Part shown: one piece after another, positions 20,591 through 33,008 of the stretch
Layout of the letters: each line of letters opens with the position of its first letter
Numbering within the stretch: position 1 is the stretch's first letter
Source of the DNA: Amaurobius ferox
Lineage: Eukaryota; Arthropoda; Arachnida; Araneae; Amaurobiidae
Direction: 5' to 3'
Length of the DNA: 64,000 nucleotides
Assembly (NCBI GenBank): GCA_951213105.1
Contig: OX578138.1
Location: 97,431,114 to 97,495,113 of the forward strand
Position numbers and translations under genes: made by a program
Notes under the pieces: model-generated
Databases searched by the model: none
What the model saw: the letters and a program-made list of their open reading frames with translations, nothing else
Told to the model about the DNA's origin: nothing

Positions 20591-22408
20591 ACTGCTGCTT
20601 ATACGCTGCACTGTAAATGTTATGCACGATTGTAATATACAGGCTTACTAAAATAGTCATTAGGAACCCCCAATAACTTTATAAAGAAAGATCCGTGAGT
20701 GTACACATTATGTCTATCTATAGCGAAGTGACTATACCCAAACGAATAAAACAGTTTGCAGTCAAAGTTAATATAATTAATTGGGCAATAAAGCATGATA
20801 AAAGAAGAAATATTAATTTTGAAGTTCATGTTTTGTTATAGATTTTCTAAATTATAGCATTTTCGTTCGTGTTTTTAAAGAAAGTTGCAAAGATGAAATT
20901 ATTTTACCTTTCAAACCACCCGCATAAATCAAACATTCGAACATCTGTATGGCATAGAAACCCGAACAAGATTATGCCCCCCCCCCCCCCAAAAAAAAAA
21001 AAAACATGTGCAAACTAACCATTTTAACAACAACATAACGGCACAGCATCAGAACACAGTTTCCCAACACAATATCATATTTGTTCAATCAAATCGAGGG
21101 ACCGATCACATAAAGCTCTCCAGAATAATGCAACTTTACTAATAATACAATTAGCAACGCAACTTCAATAATTATGTCAGTCAGATCGTCAACTTTAGTC
21201 CCAAAATAATGTAACTTTAATAATCAACTCTCAATAATGTCACTTTTGGACAGAACTGGGAGAATAAGATGTTTTAAGTCGAATCCATTTCTGTAGGTCT
21301 ACACCAGATGGATTTTAGAGGGGCACTTGAGAGCTACCCTTCCTTTTTTTTAAAGAATAAATCTAACCGAACTAACACATGAGAGTTACATTTATAACAT
21401 ACCCAATTATCCATTCACGATAGGGCTTCACAGTGCCAAACCCACTATATAAAGCGAAATTTACCTCAGAACGATAACATGTTATATCGAGGAAGTAAGC
21501 CTATTTGGCCTACTTTGGCTGGGCCGCTTTAAATTTTGCATTCTACGCCAAAATCTGACCCCCAGAAGGACAGAGATAGATTTTCCTAATTTTCTTTTCT
21601 TGCAGATTGCAAAAAAAAAAAAAAAAAAATCGCAAGCTATTTAAGATTTAAAAGTTGAGCCAAACACCACCTTATTTTAATTATTATTTAATTTTAACTC
21701 CCCCCCCCCTCCATGTTAGATATTTTAAAATTTACACAGGCAACACCTCCGGCCACCCTAACGGTTACTCTAAGTCCTCGGACGAGTCGGGTGGTCTGGG
21801 TTTTCGACGTTCGACAGGCAACACCTTAAAATCTTTTAAGATATATTTTCCAAAAACATAAACCTAAATCTTTTCCAAAAACTTATTGCCCAATTTTCAT
21901 CGGGCTAAAGGTTACTCCCCCCCCCCCCCCCCCTCCCACTAAGAGGCTTCCATTTCAAATATGTCAAAACACATCAAGACCACGGGACATTAACGAATAA
22001 AGACACCCCTGAACGGGTTCTGCACTTCACCCAAAGGAGCAGCCATTAGTGAGGCTATTCCGGAACACTGTCTTAAGAGTAGTAACATTACTGTGGAAGA
22101 AAAGGCCTGAGCAGATTTGAGAAGATGCTTTAATTGAATGTTGTAACATTTCCTTATACATGCAAGCCATCTGTAATAATGTAGTTTCAACTTTCGCGCG
22201 GCTAACGAGGAATAGATTTAGTATGGAATTTTTGTTCACTAGAGTTGTGTATATATCGTGACAAGAAAAAAAAGCGAATTTTTGATTTATTTTTTATTGG
22301 ATATATATGCAAGGGAAACCTTTCTTGAAACAGTAAAATAGTTTGTTGAGATTTCTTCACGGAAAAGAAAAAGTTATGTAAAAATGCATTTTTATCTTTT
22401 ACGAAATA
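20591..22408. other. Unassigned sequence with C-runs and a SINE tail fragment
   Basis: No gene supported. C-runs at 20977-20988, 21701-21710 and 21918-21933; A-run at 21610-21629. Within it 21742-21800 resembles the 3' part of the 5S-headed SINE. Short minus-strand frames at 21990-22440 have no motif. Confidence 0.4.
21742..21800 (+). repeat. Diverged 3'-end fragment of a SINE
   Basis: CCGGCCACCCTAACGGTTAC..CTCGGACGAGTCGGGTGGTCTGGGT follows the same order as CCGGCCGTCC.AA.GGTTAC and GTCGGACGGTCTGGGT in the 5S-headed SINE (14115-14165). The 5S head is absent. Either a 5'-truncated copy or a member of another SINE family with a common tail. Confidence 0.45.
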
Positions 22409-23980
22409 CAGTGCTCGAAAAAAGTATAAGGACAACATGTAATTGAATGAAAATATACTTTATTTTCACTTTATCAAAACGAATTTTTGATATTTCTGAC
22501 CTCTAATATGAAATTATACAATAACATATACAACACATAAAAGAACAAATATGAACCTTACAAAGGTTCACCTAATAAAGATTATCATTAAGGAAAAATA
22601 GAAAAAAATATAAGGACATGTTCTAAATTACTTAACATTTCTCTTAATAATCAAGAAAACAACATTTTTTTTTCAATTACTTGAATAAGCCGAGAGGTCA
22701 TCCGTGCTGAAAGTTCTTTTAAAGTGTCTATGGAAATGTTATTCCAAGCTTGTTTGATGGCTAACACAAGATCCTGTTTACACTGATATTGTGTGCCATT
22801 TTTATAAACTTCTCGGGCTAGAAGGCCCCGTAAATTTTCTATTGGATTGAGGTCGGGACTCCACGCCGACTAATCAAGTAAATTTACTGAATTAGCTTCA
22901 AACCAGAGTTTTGCACTCTTAGAAATGTGTATGGAAGCGTTATCCTGTTGGAAAATATAGTCTCCTGAAGTAATTAGTGGGGCCTCAGGTAACAAATTTT
23001 CGCCTAACATATCAACATATTTGTCAGAGTTCATTTTGTAGTTGATAAAGACTATAGGCATGGTTCCGTTTGCTGCAAAAGCGCCCCAAATCATTACTGT
23101 GCCCCCACATTGACGTTTGGAAAAAACTTCTTTGGTTTTACGCAGATTATACCAAAAATAGCGAAAACCATCTGGTCCATCAAGATTGAATTTCTTTTCG
23201 TCCGAAAACATTATTTACATCAATCCATTTTGGATCGAGAGAAATTTTTTTTATTATTATTATTCCTGTCTTATTTCCTTATGTTCCTTTTTAAGAGGCG
23301 GACGTGACATTAACTTTCCATACCAAATATTCGGATGTTTATTCAAAATATTTAGAATTGTTCGTGTGGAACATGGTAAGTCCAAATTTCTTCTAACTTC
23401 ATCTGCAGTTTCTTTTTTCTCGCAAGCTCTTCTTACAACCATTATTTTCTGTCGATGAGTTAAAATTTCTGGTCTTCCAGTTCATTTTTTCATTCCATGC
23501 ATTCCAGGTTCTTTTAGAAAATTATAAACTGCAGTTTTAGATATTTTAATTTTTTTTCGAAATCTCATGCCCACTCAATCCACATTCTTTAAAAGCAAGA
23601 ATTCCCCCTTTTTCAAGGTCAGACAGATGAGTTCCTTTCGGCAACGTATAAAAATCATGACGAAATGATGCAAGTGTGAATTTTGTTTAGAAACCCAGTC
23701 CTTATATTTGAAATGATCATTTTCTGCTTTCAAATATGCAAATTTTACTATAATTTTAGATGAAAAACAGTTGTCCTTATACTTTTCTCCAAGATCATAT
23801 GGGTTTATAATTTTTAAAGTAAATTTATACATATTTATTTTTGGAATATTTAACTAATTTACATGAAAAAGAACTTAATTTTATCAATATTTTTACTTAA
23901 GAAATTTGCATATATTTCCGTCTAGAAGATTTCTAGATTTGGCGAATTTTCGCTTGTCCTTATACTTTTTTCGCGCACTG
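22409..23980 (-). mobile_element. Tc1-like DNA transposon (1,572 bp, decayed)
   Basis: Terminal inverted repeats CAGTGCTCGAAAAAAGTATA (22409) and the complement of TATACTTTTTTCGCGCACTG (to 23980) have one mismatch in the first 20. TA precedes the left end; CA follows the right end, so one duplication base has changed. The transposase is on the minus strand. Confidence 0.93.
22651..23645 (-). pseudogene. Tc1-type DD34E transposase, inactivated
   Basis: Recognisable pieces in order are: an N-terminal helix-turn-helix segment (ILAFKECGLSGHEISKK, ~23560-23600) with stops; a second DNA-binding segment with KKETADEVRRNLDLPCSTRT (~23360-23420); then the catalytic part. The first acid is in FSDEKKFNLDGPDG, the second in IFQQDNASIH and the third in WSPDLNPIEN, so all three catalytic positions are retained. 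Damage includes a TAG at 22871-22873, where tryptophan usually follows LLD; several stops and frame changes near 23210-23260; and stops near the N-terminus. The enzyme would have cut and pasted the surrounding element at TA sites. Confidence 0.88.
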
Positions 23981-24243
23981 CACAATGCTTGTGTTGTTTA
24001 TTGCCTTTTGTTGCATACAACCCTTACAGGCAGCCATTCCTATTGCGTGAAATGAAGTAGGGATTCAGTATTTTTCGAGGCATCGATGCCACATTTGGCG
24101 ATTTATCATGAACGTATTGCTTCTGGCGAGTTTTCGAATATATTAGAACTTTTTCGAAATATCGAATATTCTTGGAAATGCAAGCACTTACTAGAAATTT
24201 AATCTAGTAAGAATTAGTATATAATTAATCATCGCTCAGCGTT
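23981..24243. other. Unassigned sequence
   Basis: No gene seen; ATTTGGCGATTTATC near 24094 echoes the family B motif. Confidence 0.35.
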
Positions 24244-24558
24244 ATGGCTCTCCCAAGTAGAAAAACGATGATGGAAGAGTTAAGCGAGATGATGGAATTA
24301 ATGAAAGCTGGACAAAAAGCTATAAAGGGCTACATAATAGCAATGCAAGGCGGACAAGAAACAATAGCAGAACAGATACAAGAAAAGATGAAAGTTGGAC
24401 AAGACGAGATGAAAGAAACAATGAAACCTGGACAAGAAGCGATGGCAGAAAAGATTAAAGTCGAACAAGACTAGATGAAAAAAGCGATAAAAGCCTCACC
24501 AGACGAGATAAAAGAAATAATGCAACAAGAGATTAGAGCCGGACGAGAGAAGCCATAA
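24244..24558 (+). pseudogene. Coiled-coil, GQ-repeat fragment resembling arthropod retroelement Gag N-terminus
   Basis: ATG at 24244; 76 codons to TAG (24472-24474), then the same frame continues 27 codons to TAA (24556-24558). The protein is almost entirely built of a degenerate 11-residue repeat, M-K-x-G-Q-x-x-M-x-E-x, rich in Glu, Lys, Met and Gln and predicted by eye to be a charged coiled coil. Similar repeats occur at the N-terminus of Gag-like proteins of arthropod LTR retrotransposons; that link comes from general knowledge of the family and is not certain. No capsid, zinc-knuckle or protease sequence follows and no LTRs were found nearby. Alternatives are a short independent coiled-coil gene or an internally expanded repeat. 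Confidence 0.5.
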
Positions 24559-25231
24559 AATGTGTTTTTGTATTCGCAATATATTATTTTATATTAAACA
24601 TTCCAGAGAACAAGATTGAGTACATCTTGAAAGAATCTTGACTAAGATGAAACGGAAGTACGTAACGGATGTGACATCATATTGCTACAAATACGTAACA
24701 AAAAAAACCATTTTGAAAGTCTGGGTCGCTTGACCTCGGCGACAAATTCTGCGGCAATGAGTTTAGCGTTGGCAAATTCAATGGCCTTGGCAATGAATTT
24801 GGCGACATTCTAGTAACGTCTAGAAACCTCGAATTTTTCAGATTAATAAATGAGTTAACGAGTTACGAGCTTCTCTCCAGAACTGTCCACAGAGGGTGTG
24901 GTATATAAACTCGCCATCGTTCCATTGAATTGTTGGCATGATATGAGTAAAAATGTGTACCAAACTTAATACAGAACTCAATGTATAATTTTTCTTATAA
25001 TTAAATATATCCTTTAAGCTATATTATAAAACAATACTGGTAGAAAAGAGGAAAAAATATTAAATTTGAAATCTGCGACATCTGTGCATCAACGTCTTCG
25101 TTATACGTCAGTATGCGCTTAATTGCTGTCACAGACCACAAGCTTGTTTAGTGGAGTAACTGCAAACATTACATCCAAACACCTTCGTCGCCTTCACCTG
25201 TGGTCCAATTCAGGCAAAATATACTGATATA
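24559..25231. other. Unassigned sequence with a TTGGCGA-like cluster
   Basis: At 24734-24815 GGCGACA, GCGGCAA, TTGGCAA and TTGGCGACATT recur within 80 bp, as in family B, but without B's termini. No gene seen. Confidence 0.4.
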
Positions 25232-26092
25232 CAGGGTGTTCCAAAAGGATTGAAAAGCGCTCTAATTTTTTACATGTTGGAGATAAGTGAGCAATGTAAA
25301 TTGCAAAAATGTTGAAAGTAAGGTAAGAAATAAGACTACGTGAATGAAATAGTCCTCCCATTAATTTTCAACAAGTTACACTTTTTAAATTTTTATACAA
25401 TCCGCTTAGACAAATTTGGTCAATCAGAAAATTTTTATTTTTAATGCAAAAAGATCATTAAAAAAAAACCGCATCTCTGTATCTTTAAAATTGAGCGAGT
25501 TATATTTAATTGAAAATTGAACATTGTGAATGAGGACCATATATCAAATTAGAAATGTAAATTTGTGACATATCACAAAAAAGATAAAACTGGATGATAA
25601 TACATAGAATACCCAACTGTGTAGTGAGTTCCCCTGCTTTATATGATCTCTGTCTATGTAATGCTTTATTTAGATGCATTTGTGATAAAAACATTTGACA
25701 CATATTAAAGTATTTTTGAACAATTTCCATCGTCAATTTGTTTATGATCCCTATTTTCACTGATGAAACAGCCTTTCACATGGTATGGAAAAGTGGTATA
25801 AGTCAAATTTTTTCCATTATCATAATTCAGTTGATTTTGAAGATACAGATATGCGATTTTTTTTTAATGATCTTGGTGCATTCAAAAATAAAAATTGTCT
25901 GATTAACCAAATTTGTCTAAGAGGCGCGTATAAAAATTTAAAAAGTGTAACTTTTTTTTAAATTAATGGGAGGACTATTCCAATAACGTAGTCTTATTTC
26001 CTACCTTACTTTCAACATTTTTGCAATTTATATTGCCATATCTGCAACAGGTAAAGAATTAAAGTGCGTTTCAGTCTTTTTGGGACACTCTG
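25232..26092. mobile_element. Foldback MITE C, copy 2
   Basis: CAGGGTGTTCCAAAAGGATT to GTCTTTTTGGGACACTCTG between TATA flanks. Central part matches copy 3 in the opposite orientation (TGATATGTCACAAA, GCATTACACAGATAGAGATC and complements). Non-coding. Confidence 0.9.
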
Positions 26093-26598
26093 TATATCAA
26101 AACTGTATAATTTGATGAATTTAAAAAATTACACTAGGTACCACGTTTAATCGACACACACAACACACATTTTCTCATTCAAAATATGCGAAGTTGCACA
26201 TCAATCTATAACGAGTAACGGAATTGCTTCTTTTTATTTCAGTTGAAACCTGTTGAAGATACCTAACCAAAAGCGAAAAAGTTAATTATGGCACACAAAT
26301 TGCTGTCCATTATAAAAATTCGGCATAATTTTCTACAAAAATCTCACGATTGACATTTCATTATATGTAGATGAATTAAAATAGAGTTACTGAATAAAAA
26401 TAGTAAAGAATCTATAGCAAACAAAAGTATTCAAATACCAACCAGAAAAAACTGAAGAGAATGTCAGAAATCACCCATTATATTTAAAACAAAAATACTA
26501 AATAAAATGAGAATATCAATTAATAGACTGATGTAATAGTAAAGTGCAGGGGGGGGGCGAATATTATATACATCAATTTCAATTAACACATTTCATTG
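26093..26598. other. Unassigned AT-rich sequence
   Basis: No gene seen. G-run at 26550-26557. Confidence 0.35.
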
Positions 26599-26615
26599 AT
26601 TGACCTGTTACTGTT

Positions 26616-27004
26616 GTTGTTGTTGTTGAGACTCAGACCGTCCGACCTACCAGAAAGGTGTAAGGTAACCGTTTGGAAGGCTGGGAAGTGCCACCCAATT
26701 TAGACAGAAACCCAGTGGGGGAGGCATCCACGGGGACCGTACCCTCCTTCCCCTACCACCAACCTCTCGGAAGGACTTACGGACTCACATGTTTAACGTG
26801 GCCGTACTCCGCATAAACACGGCGGTAGTTGTGGCAGCGTGCAAATCCCAGCACGCAAACCACCGGGTTACCGCGGCCAAAATGTGCCAACAGAACGCGG
26901 TGTTCCCAGGTGGTTACCCACCCAAGTACTAACCGCGCCCGATGCTGCTTGACTTCGGTGATCTGACGAGAACCGGTGTTTTTCAGCACGGTAGGGCCGT
27001 TGGC
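26616..27004 (-). mobile_element. 5S-rRNA-headed SINE, copy 2, 389 bp
   Basis: Flanked by a perfect 17-bp duplication ATTGACCTGTTACTGTT (26599-26615 and 27005-27021). On the minus strand it reads 5S head, unique body, then a (CAA)n tail (26616-26630 on the plus strand is (GTT)n). Its length equals copy 1, so both are probably full length. The longer, perfect duplication suggests this copy is the younger. Confidence 0.93.
26886..27004 (-). rRNA. 5S rRNA-like head of SINE copy 2
   Basis: 119 bases match 5S rRNA from GCCAACGGCCCTACCGTGCT to CGCGTTCTGTTGGC on the minus strand, with the box A and box C regions well kept (GAAGTCAAGCAGC; GGGTAACCACCTGGGAAC). Part of the retroposon, not a stand-alone 5S gene. 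Confidence 0.85.
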
Positions 27005-27021
27005 ATTGACCTGTTACTGTT

Positions 27022-28252
27022 AACAAAAGGTCAATAGTAGCCACTATATGCCAAAAATGGAAAATGTTTGAGAAATTTAAAAAACTATATAGAACTGAAT
27101 ACAGTGAAAAAAAAATAGAATTGACTTACACGTGTGTAGAAGTTATAACAGCTAAACCATATCAACATAATGTGCTAAGAAGATGTTGCTAATCCTAAAG
27201 AATAATGTCCATATTGCCATTCTTAAAAATTGTAAATAGTAAATCCATTCTAAAGTATTAGAAGGTATAGAAACCAGATAAACTGCATGTAAAATACTAC
27301 GAGTTCCTATTAATACATATAAATAAAATTTATAATCATTATTAACCTATAAAATAAATTAAAGAATTAATAAAATATGTATCGAATAGACAATCGAATA
27401 TTAATCGATTATAGAAATTAGACAAGGCCTCCCACTAATTCCTTGCATCTATCTCCTGGCAAAATGCACTGTCAGATAATGCAAGTATAAAGAAATGCGT
27501 AATAATAGAAAATATAACTGTAAGTATCAGTAAGTAAATAATAGGAAATAAATAGGGTATGACTACAATTCTATAGTGATTTAGAATAATAAAATGAATT
27601 AACAACGCTATGTTACCTTCAACTTTTTTACTATACTGTTAACCAAATATAATAGATAAAAGTATGATTTACCGTTAACCAAATATAATAGATTTTACTG
27701 TTAACCAAATATAATAGATAAAAGTATGATATTTTTAATATGTAATTGATGAAACTTTTTATCTGATAATCTATAAATTCGAAACAATTAATTTTTAAGG
27801 ATGTTATGAAAAATTTGAACCAAATTACAAGAAATAAAAGGTAATAATTTATCGACATTAAAATTCAAATGAGAACAATTTTTTTCACAGAACTTTCTAT
27901 AAAATCATATAAAGATTTTCTGAAAGCAGTTTCGGAATTTTTCAATTAATCAGGAAAATTCTGAAATACTAGAAATATTAATGCATAACTTTTAACTGAA
28001 AATCGTATCATTAGTAAGGCATATGTCCAAGAAACTATGCTGGATTATTTTAAAAGTTTATCTCAATAAAAAATATATTTTTTTATTAATTTCTTTATTT
28101 TGTTTCATGGTAAGCAGTAATATTTTGTCTGTAAGTCAATTTATCTAAATTTAAAAGCATGGTAGTAAGCTAACAGTCAAGGCCATGGGTTACACTATTT
28201 TTTTTAATTTACATATACTCGTGTGATCGCAGTATGTAAAAATGTATGTATA
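27022..28252. other. Unassigned very AT-rich sequence with a small tandem repeat
   Basis: At 27638-27730 TGTTAACCAAATATAATAGA recurs three times (spacers AAAAGTATGATTTAC, then TTTTA). No gene seen. Confidence 0.45.
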
Positions 28253-29107
28253 CAGGGTGTCCCAAAAAGATTGAAACGCGTTTTAATTATTTACCTATTG
28301 GAGACAAGTGGGCAATGTAAATTGCAAATATGTTGAAAGTAAGGTAAGAAATAAGACTACGTTAATGAAATAGTCCTCCCATTCATTTTCAAAAAGTCAC
28401 ATTTTTTAAATTTTTATACGACCCCCTTAGACAAATTGGGTCAATCAGAAAATTTTTATTTTTAATGCAACAAGATCATTAAAAAAACCGCATATCTGTA
28501 TCTTTAAAATAACTGAATTATGATAATGGAAGAAATTTGACTTATGCCACTGTTCCGTACCATGTGAAATGCTGTTTCATCAGTGAAAATAGGGATCATA
28601 AACAAATTCAGTATGGAAATTGTTTAGATCAAAAATACGTTAATATGTGTCAAAAATTTTTATCATAAATGCATCTAAATAAAGCATTACACAGATAGAG
28701 ATCATATAAAGCAGTGGTACTCACTACGCGGTTGGGTATCCTATGTATTATCATCCAGTTTCATTTTCTTTGTGATATGTCACAAATTTACGTTTCTAAT
28801 TTGATATAGGGTCCCCATTCGCAATGTTTAATTTTCAAAAAAATATAACTCGCTGAATTTGAAAGATACAGATATGCGGGGTTTTTTAATGATCTTGTAT
28901 TAAAAATAAAAATTTTCTGATTGACCAAATTTGTCTAAGGGGGTCATATAAAATTTAAAAAGTGTAATTTTTTTAAAATGAATGGAAGGACTATTTCATT
29001 AACGTAGTCCTATTTCCTACCTTTCAGCATTTTTGCAATTTACATTGCCCACTTATCTCCAACAGGTAAAGAATTAAAGCCCGTTTCAATCTTTTTGGGA
29101 CACCCTG
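28253..29107. mobile_element. Foldback MITE C, copy 3
   Basis: CAGGGTGTCCCAAAAAGATT to AATCTTTTTGGGACACCCTG, flanked on both sides by GTATA, the cleanest TA-duplication context of the three. Arms exceed 200 bp; centre non-coding. Confidence 0.92.
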
Positions 29108-30000
29108 TATACATATTTAAAATAATTAAATTAGCTATTATGGTATAATATAGTATTAATCAGGTGCATCTAAATATACTTTTCAGAATTTTTAAAGTAT
29201 ATTGCTTAGATGAACAAATACACATGGGCTACATGCATTTCCAGTTAAACCTTAAATTTCACTTTTCCTGAAATTACCTGCCTGAAACGGACACCTTTTC
29301 AAGACGGAAAATTCTTTCGATCCCTTAAAATTCCGTTTAAGTCAGGTTTGACTGTACTACGTTTAAAAAAAATTTCCCCTTTTCATAAATCTTGTATAAA
29401 ATTTATCAATGTCTTAAACTTCTGCAAAACTAATTTGCTTAAATCAAATTTTAATTAAACAGCAAATTTAACTGACACAGAATAGAAGTATTCTTGTGAA
29501 ATGTCTTAGGAACCTGCAAAATAACACAAATTTCATTTTGCAGACGATGCATCAAAGCAAATGATTATTCTGTCTTAGAAATGCAGAGAACTTAAGATTT
29601 ATATCTAGCAGTATTTCTTGGGTGTCAAAGCAATGTATTATTTCAAATTATTCTTTGGCTATATGGACACAAGATTATATAAATTACCACTAAGGGAAGA
29701 ACATTTTGTATTCGAAGTGCGGAATTAAATTTTTTGAATGTGATGTCCTTATTTTTGGCATTATTTTGGGAATATTTTCTTGCAAATATTTGATGGGAAT
29801 AAGTTTTGATTTCCAAATGTATCGCAATTTCAACAATTACAACGAATTTGAAGTATTTTATATACAAAGCATCGCCAAACTCATTAAGTGTTTTTTCAGA
29901 ATTTGAAGAACTGGAATTTGAAGAACAATATAAGACTTTCCTTACAAACCAAAATGCATTTTAATTTTCCTAGTACATATGGGAAGCACAGGAATGAGGT
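29108..30000. other. Unassigned AT-rich sequence
   Basis: No gene supported. Complementary 66- and 74-codon frames at 29643-29906 overlap on opposite strands and show no motif. Confidence 0.35.
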
Positions 30001-30270
30001 TGAAAATTGGAATTCGAAGTATTAACACACATACACACACCACATACTGAACACAGCAAAAAACGAAAAAACAATTTTAGCGTGTCTCATCAACTATGTC
30101 TCTATAAGCGTATGTTTGTGTCTTTATATCTGTGTGTAGTGTATGTATCTATATATCTACGTCATTTCGTTTGTGCAATGTATGTATCCACTCTACCCCA
30201 AAACTATCAGATGGCATTTCATGAAATTTGGTAATTAGTCATTTATGAGATACCCTGATGCTGAATATTA
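30001..30270 (+). repeat. Diverged B2-like remnant
   Basis: TTTTAGCGTGTCT, ATGTATCCACTCTACCCCAA and TTTCATGAAATTTGGTAATT then GATACCCTGATGCTGA follow the same order as family B2. The termini are lost. Confidence 0.5.
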
Positions 30271-30767
30271 CTGTTAGATAGTATTAATTATTGATTATTA
30301 TTAATGAAACGTATTATAAATTCATAATAATTATTATTAATATAGTATTCTTTAAAGTGGGAAAACATCTAAAATTTTCTTAAACATATTTTTTTTTTCA
30401 TTTTTTTTAATATTTAATGTCCCTGAACACGTTTCTTTCCAAATCTGTAAATACTTTTAAACCTGTTCGTTATTAATACAACCAAAAGCATTTCTCTGAA
30501 GCAGAATTCCCCATTATTATATATGTATTCAACGTTTCTTTCTCGATTTACAAAAAACAGTTATTTATGCTATAATTTATCTATAATAACTAAGCCATAA
30601 TTTATTAAACTATTGGTTTGTGCTATAATTTTGTTAGTTTCTGGGGCTCAGAAGCTTTAGAAGAAGAGTTTGCAACTAAAAATAAGTAAATATATTTAAA
30701 ATTAAAACTACTAGCATTCATAGACAAAACAAAATTTAAAAAAAAAAAAAAATTTCTCTATAAATTA
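30271..30767. other. Unassigned AT-rich sequence
   Basis: No gene seen. Confidence 0.35.
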
Positions 30768-30852
30768 AAAAAAAAACTGATGTGGGCAGCACATGACTTT
30801 CTTTGTATAATCCAATGAATTTACTACTTTTACAGTAAAAAAGAAATCGATT
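30768..30852 (-). repeat. Family B 3' tail fragment (inverted)
   Basis: CTGATGTGGGCAGCACATGA then ACTTTTACAGTAAAAAAG; only the last ~85 bases of the family, immediately next to the start of copy 3. Confidence 0.75.
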
Positions 30853-30854
30853 AT

Positions 30855-32086
30855 TACTTTCCTTATATACATAATGTATAAGGAAAGTATTGTGACGGGG
30901 TCGAAAATTCGAATTCGAGTTTTCGACAGGAGAGCACGTTTCAAGCATCCCTGATCACGAATCAAACATTTTTGATGTGATGTCTGTGTGTGTGTGTGTG
31001 TGTGAAAGTGTGTGTGTGTGTATGTGTGTGTGTGTGTGTGTGTGTGCCAGTGGGTCTGTGGAGACGATAACTGACGAACGAATGGACCGATTCGAACCAA
31101 ATTTGGAACAAAAATCACAATCTGTAAACACTGGAAGCCTATTGTTTTTATACGCAATCGAATGTTCAGAACTCCCCTAAATTTTCGAATGAAATTTTGA
31201 AAAAATCGTCAAAAAATCAAAACCAATAATAAAGTTATGTAAATAGACATTCCTTATGTAATTTTTCATTAGAAAACGATTGACATAAATTTTAGAACGC
31301 TAACATGAACCGTTCTCGAGATATCGCACATTTTTCAAAAAAATTATCAAAAAGTCAAATAAAATAGAAAAAAAATATTTCCTATTGAGAAACATGTTCA
31401 CTTTTCATATATAATATCATGCGATAAATTGGGTGACATCATTCTCGTGGATCTAGCTCGTTCCATTCATGAAAAAAGATACTTAATATAGATATAGAGT
31501 AATACTTTTGCATTTGAACGCCAATTTATCTGCTGTAAGAATAACTTATTTCTTCGTTCATAACGCTTGGCGAGATTTTGGCGACGAAATTGGCGGAATG
31601 TCGCCAACTTGGCGACTTTTTGAAATGTTGCCAAATTAACGAAAATCTCGCCAAATGGATAAAAATGACGCTAAATCAATGAGAATGACGACTAATTGTG
31701 GAAAATTCAATATCTAATAAGTTATATAATATATAAATATATAATAATAGTTATATAATATATGTCGAAAATTCAATATCTAATAAGTTATATATATATA
31801 ACTTTTTTCTTTGTCCATAACGCTTGGCGAGATTTTGGCGACAAAATTGGCGGAATGTCGCCAACTTGGCGACTTTTTGAAATGTTGCCAAATTAACGAA
31901 AATCTCTCCAAATGGATAAAAATGACGCTAAATCAATGAAAATGACGACTAATTGTCGAAAAGTCAATATCTTGGAAAGGATATTAGTATCTACTAGAAG
32001 AAAAACCTATTTATTTTACTGTAAAAGTAATAAATTCATTTCATTATATAAGGAAAGTCATGTGTTGCCCACATCAGATTTTTTTT
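30855..32086 (+). repeat. Family B repeat, copy 3 (internally duplicated)
   Basis: Complete termini, but ~180 bp containing the TTGGCGA/TCGCCAA stretch appears twice (31550-31720 and 31810-31975), separated by AT-rich sequence with ATAATATATAAATATATAAT. Two (GT)n tracts flank GAAAGTG at 30984-31045. Confidence 0.85.
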
Positions 32087-32087
32087 A

Positions 32088-33008
32088 TAGTAGATAGTTA
32101 TATTATTTTCCAGATATTGAATTTTCGTCAATGAGTCGTCATTTTCACGGATTTGGCGTTATTTTTATCCATTTGGCGAGGTTTTCGTTAATTTAGCAAC
32201 ATTTAAAAAAGTCGAAAAGTTGGCAACATTCCACCAAATTCGTCGCCAAAATCTCGCCAAGCGTTATAGACGGAGAAATAAGTTATTCTTACATTCTTAC
32301 AGCAGATAAATGACTATTATTGGCGTTCAAATACAAAAGTATTACTCAAAGTATATTTTTTCACGAATGGAACGAGCTAGATCCACGAGAATGATGTCAC
32401 CCAATTTATCGCATGGTATTACATATGAAAAGTGAACATGTTCCTCAATAGGAAATATTTTTTTTTATTTTACAAGATTTTTTTAAATTTTTTTTTAAAT
32501 GTGCAATATCTCGAGAACGGTTCATGTTAGCGTTCTAAAATTTATGTCAATCCTTTTCTAATGAAAAAGTACATAAGAAATGTCTATTTCTGTAACTTTA
32601 TTGGAGGTTTTGATTTTTTGACGATTTTTTCAAAATTTCACTCGAAAATTTAGGGGCGGTTCTGAACATTCGATTGCGTATAAAAACAATAGACTTCCAG
32701 TGTTTACGGATTGTAATTTTTGTACTAAATTTCGTTCGAATCGGTCCATTCGTTCGTCAGTTATAGTCTCCACAGACTCACTAACACACACACACATACT
32801 TTCACACACACACACACACACATACTTTCACACACACACACACACACATACTTTCACACACACACACACACACATAGACATCACTTCAAAAATGTTTGAT
32901 TCGTGATCACAGTTGCTTGAAACGTGCTCTCCCGTCGAAAACTCGAATTCGAATTTTCGACCCGGTCACAATACTTTCCTTATACATTATTGTATAAAAG
33001 GAAAGTAA
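32088..33008 (-). repeat. Family B repeat, copy 4 (inverted, lacks its 3' terminus)
   Basis: Joined tail to tail with copy 3, starting internally at ATAGTAGATA, so one copy of the shared terminus serves both. (CA)n is broken by three CATACTTTCA spacers at 32789-32875. Confidence 0.8.
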
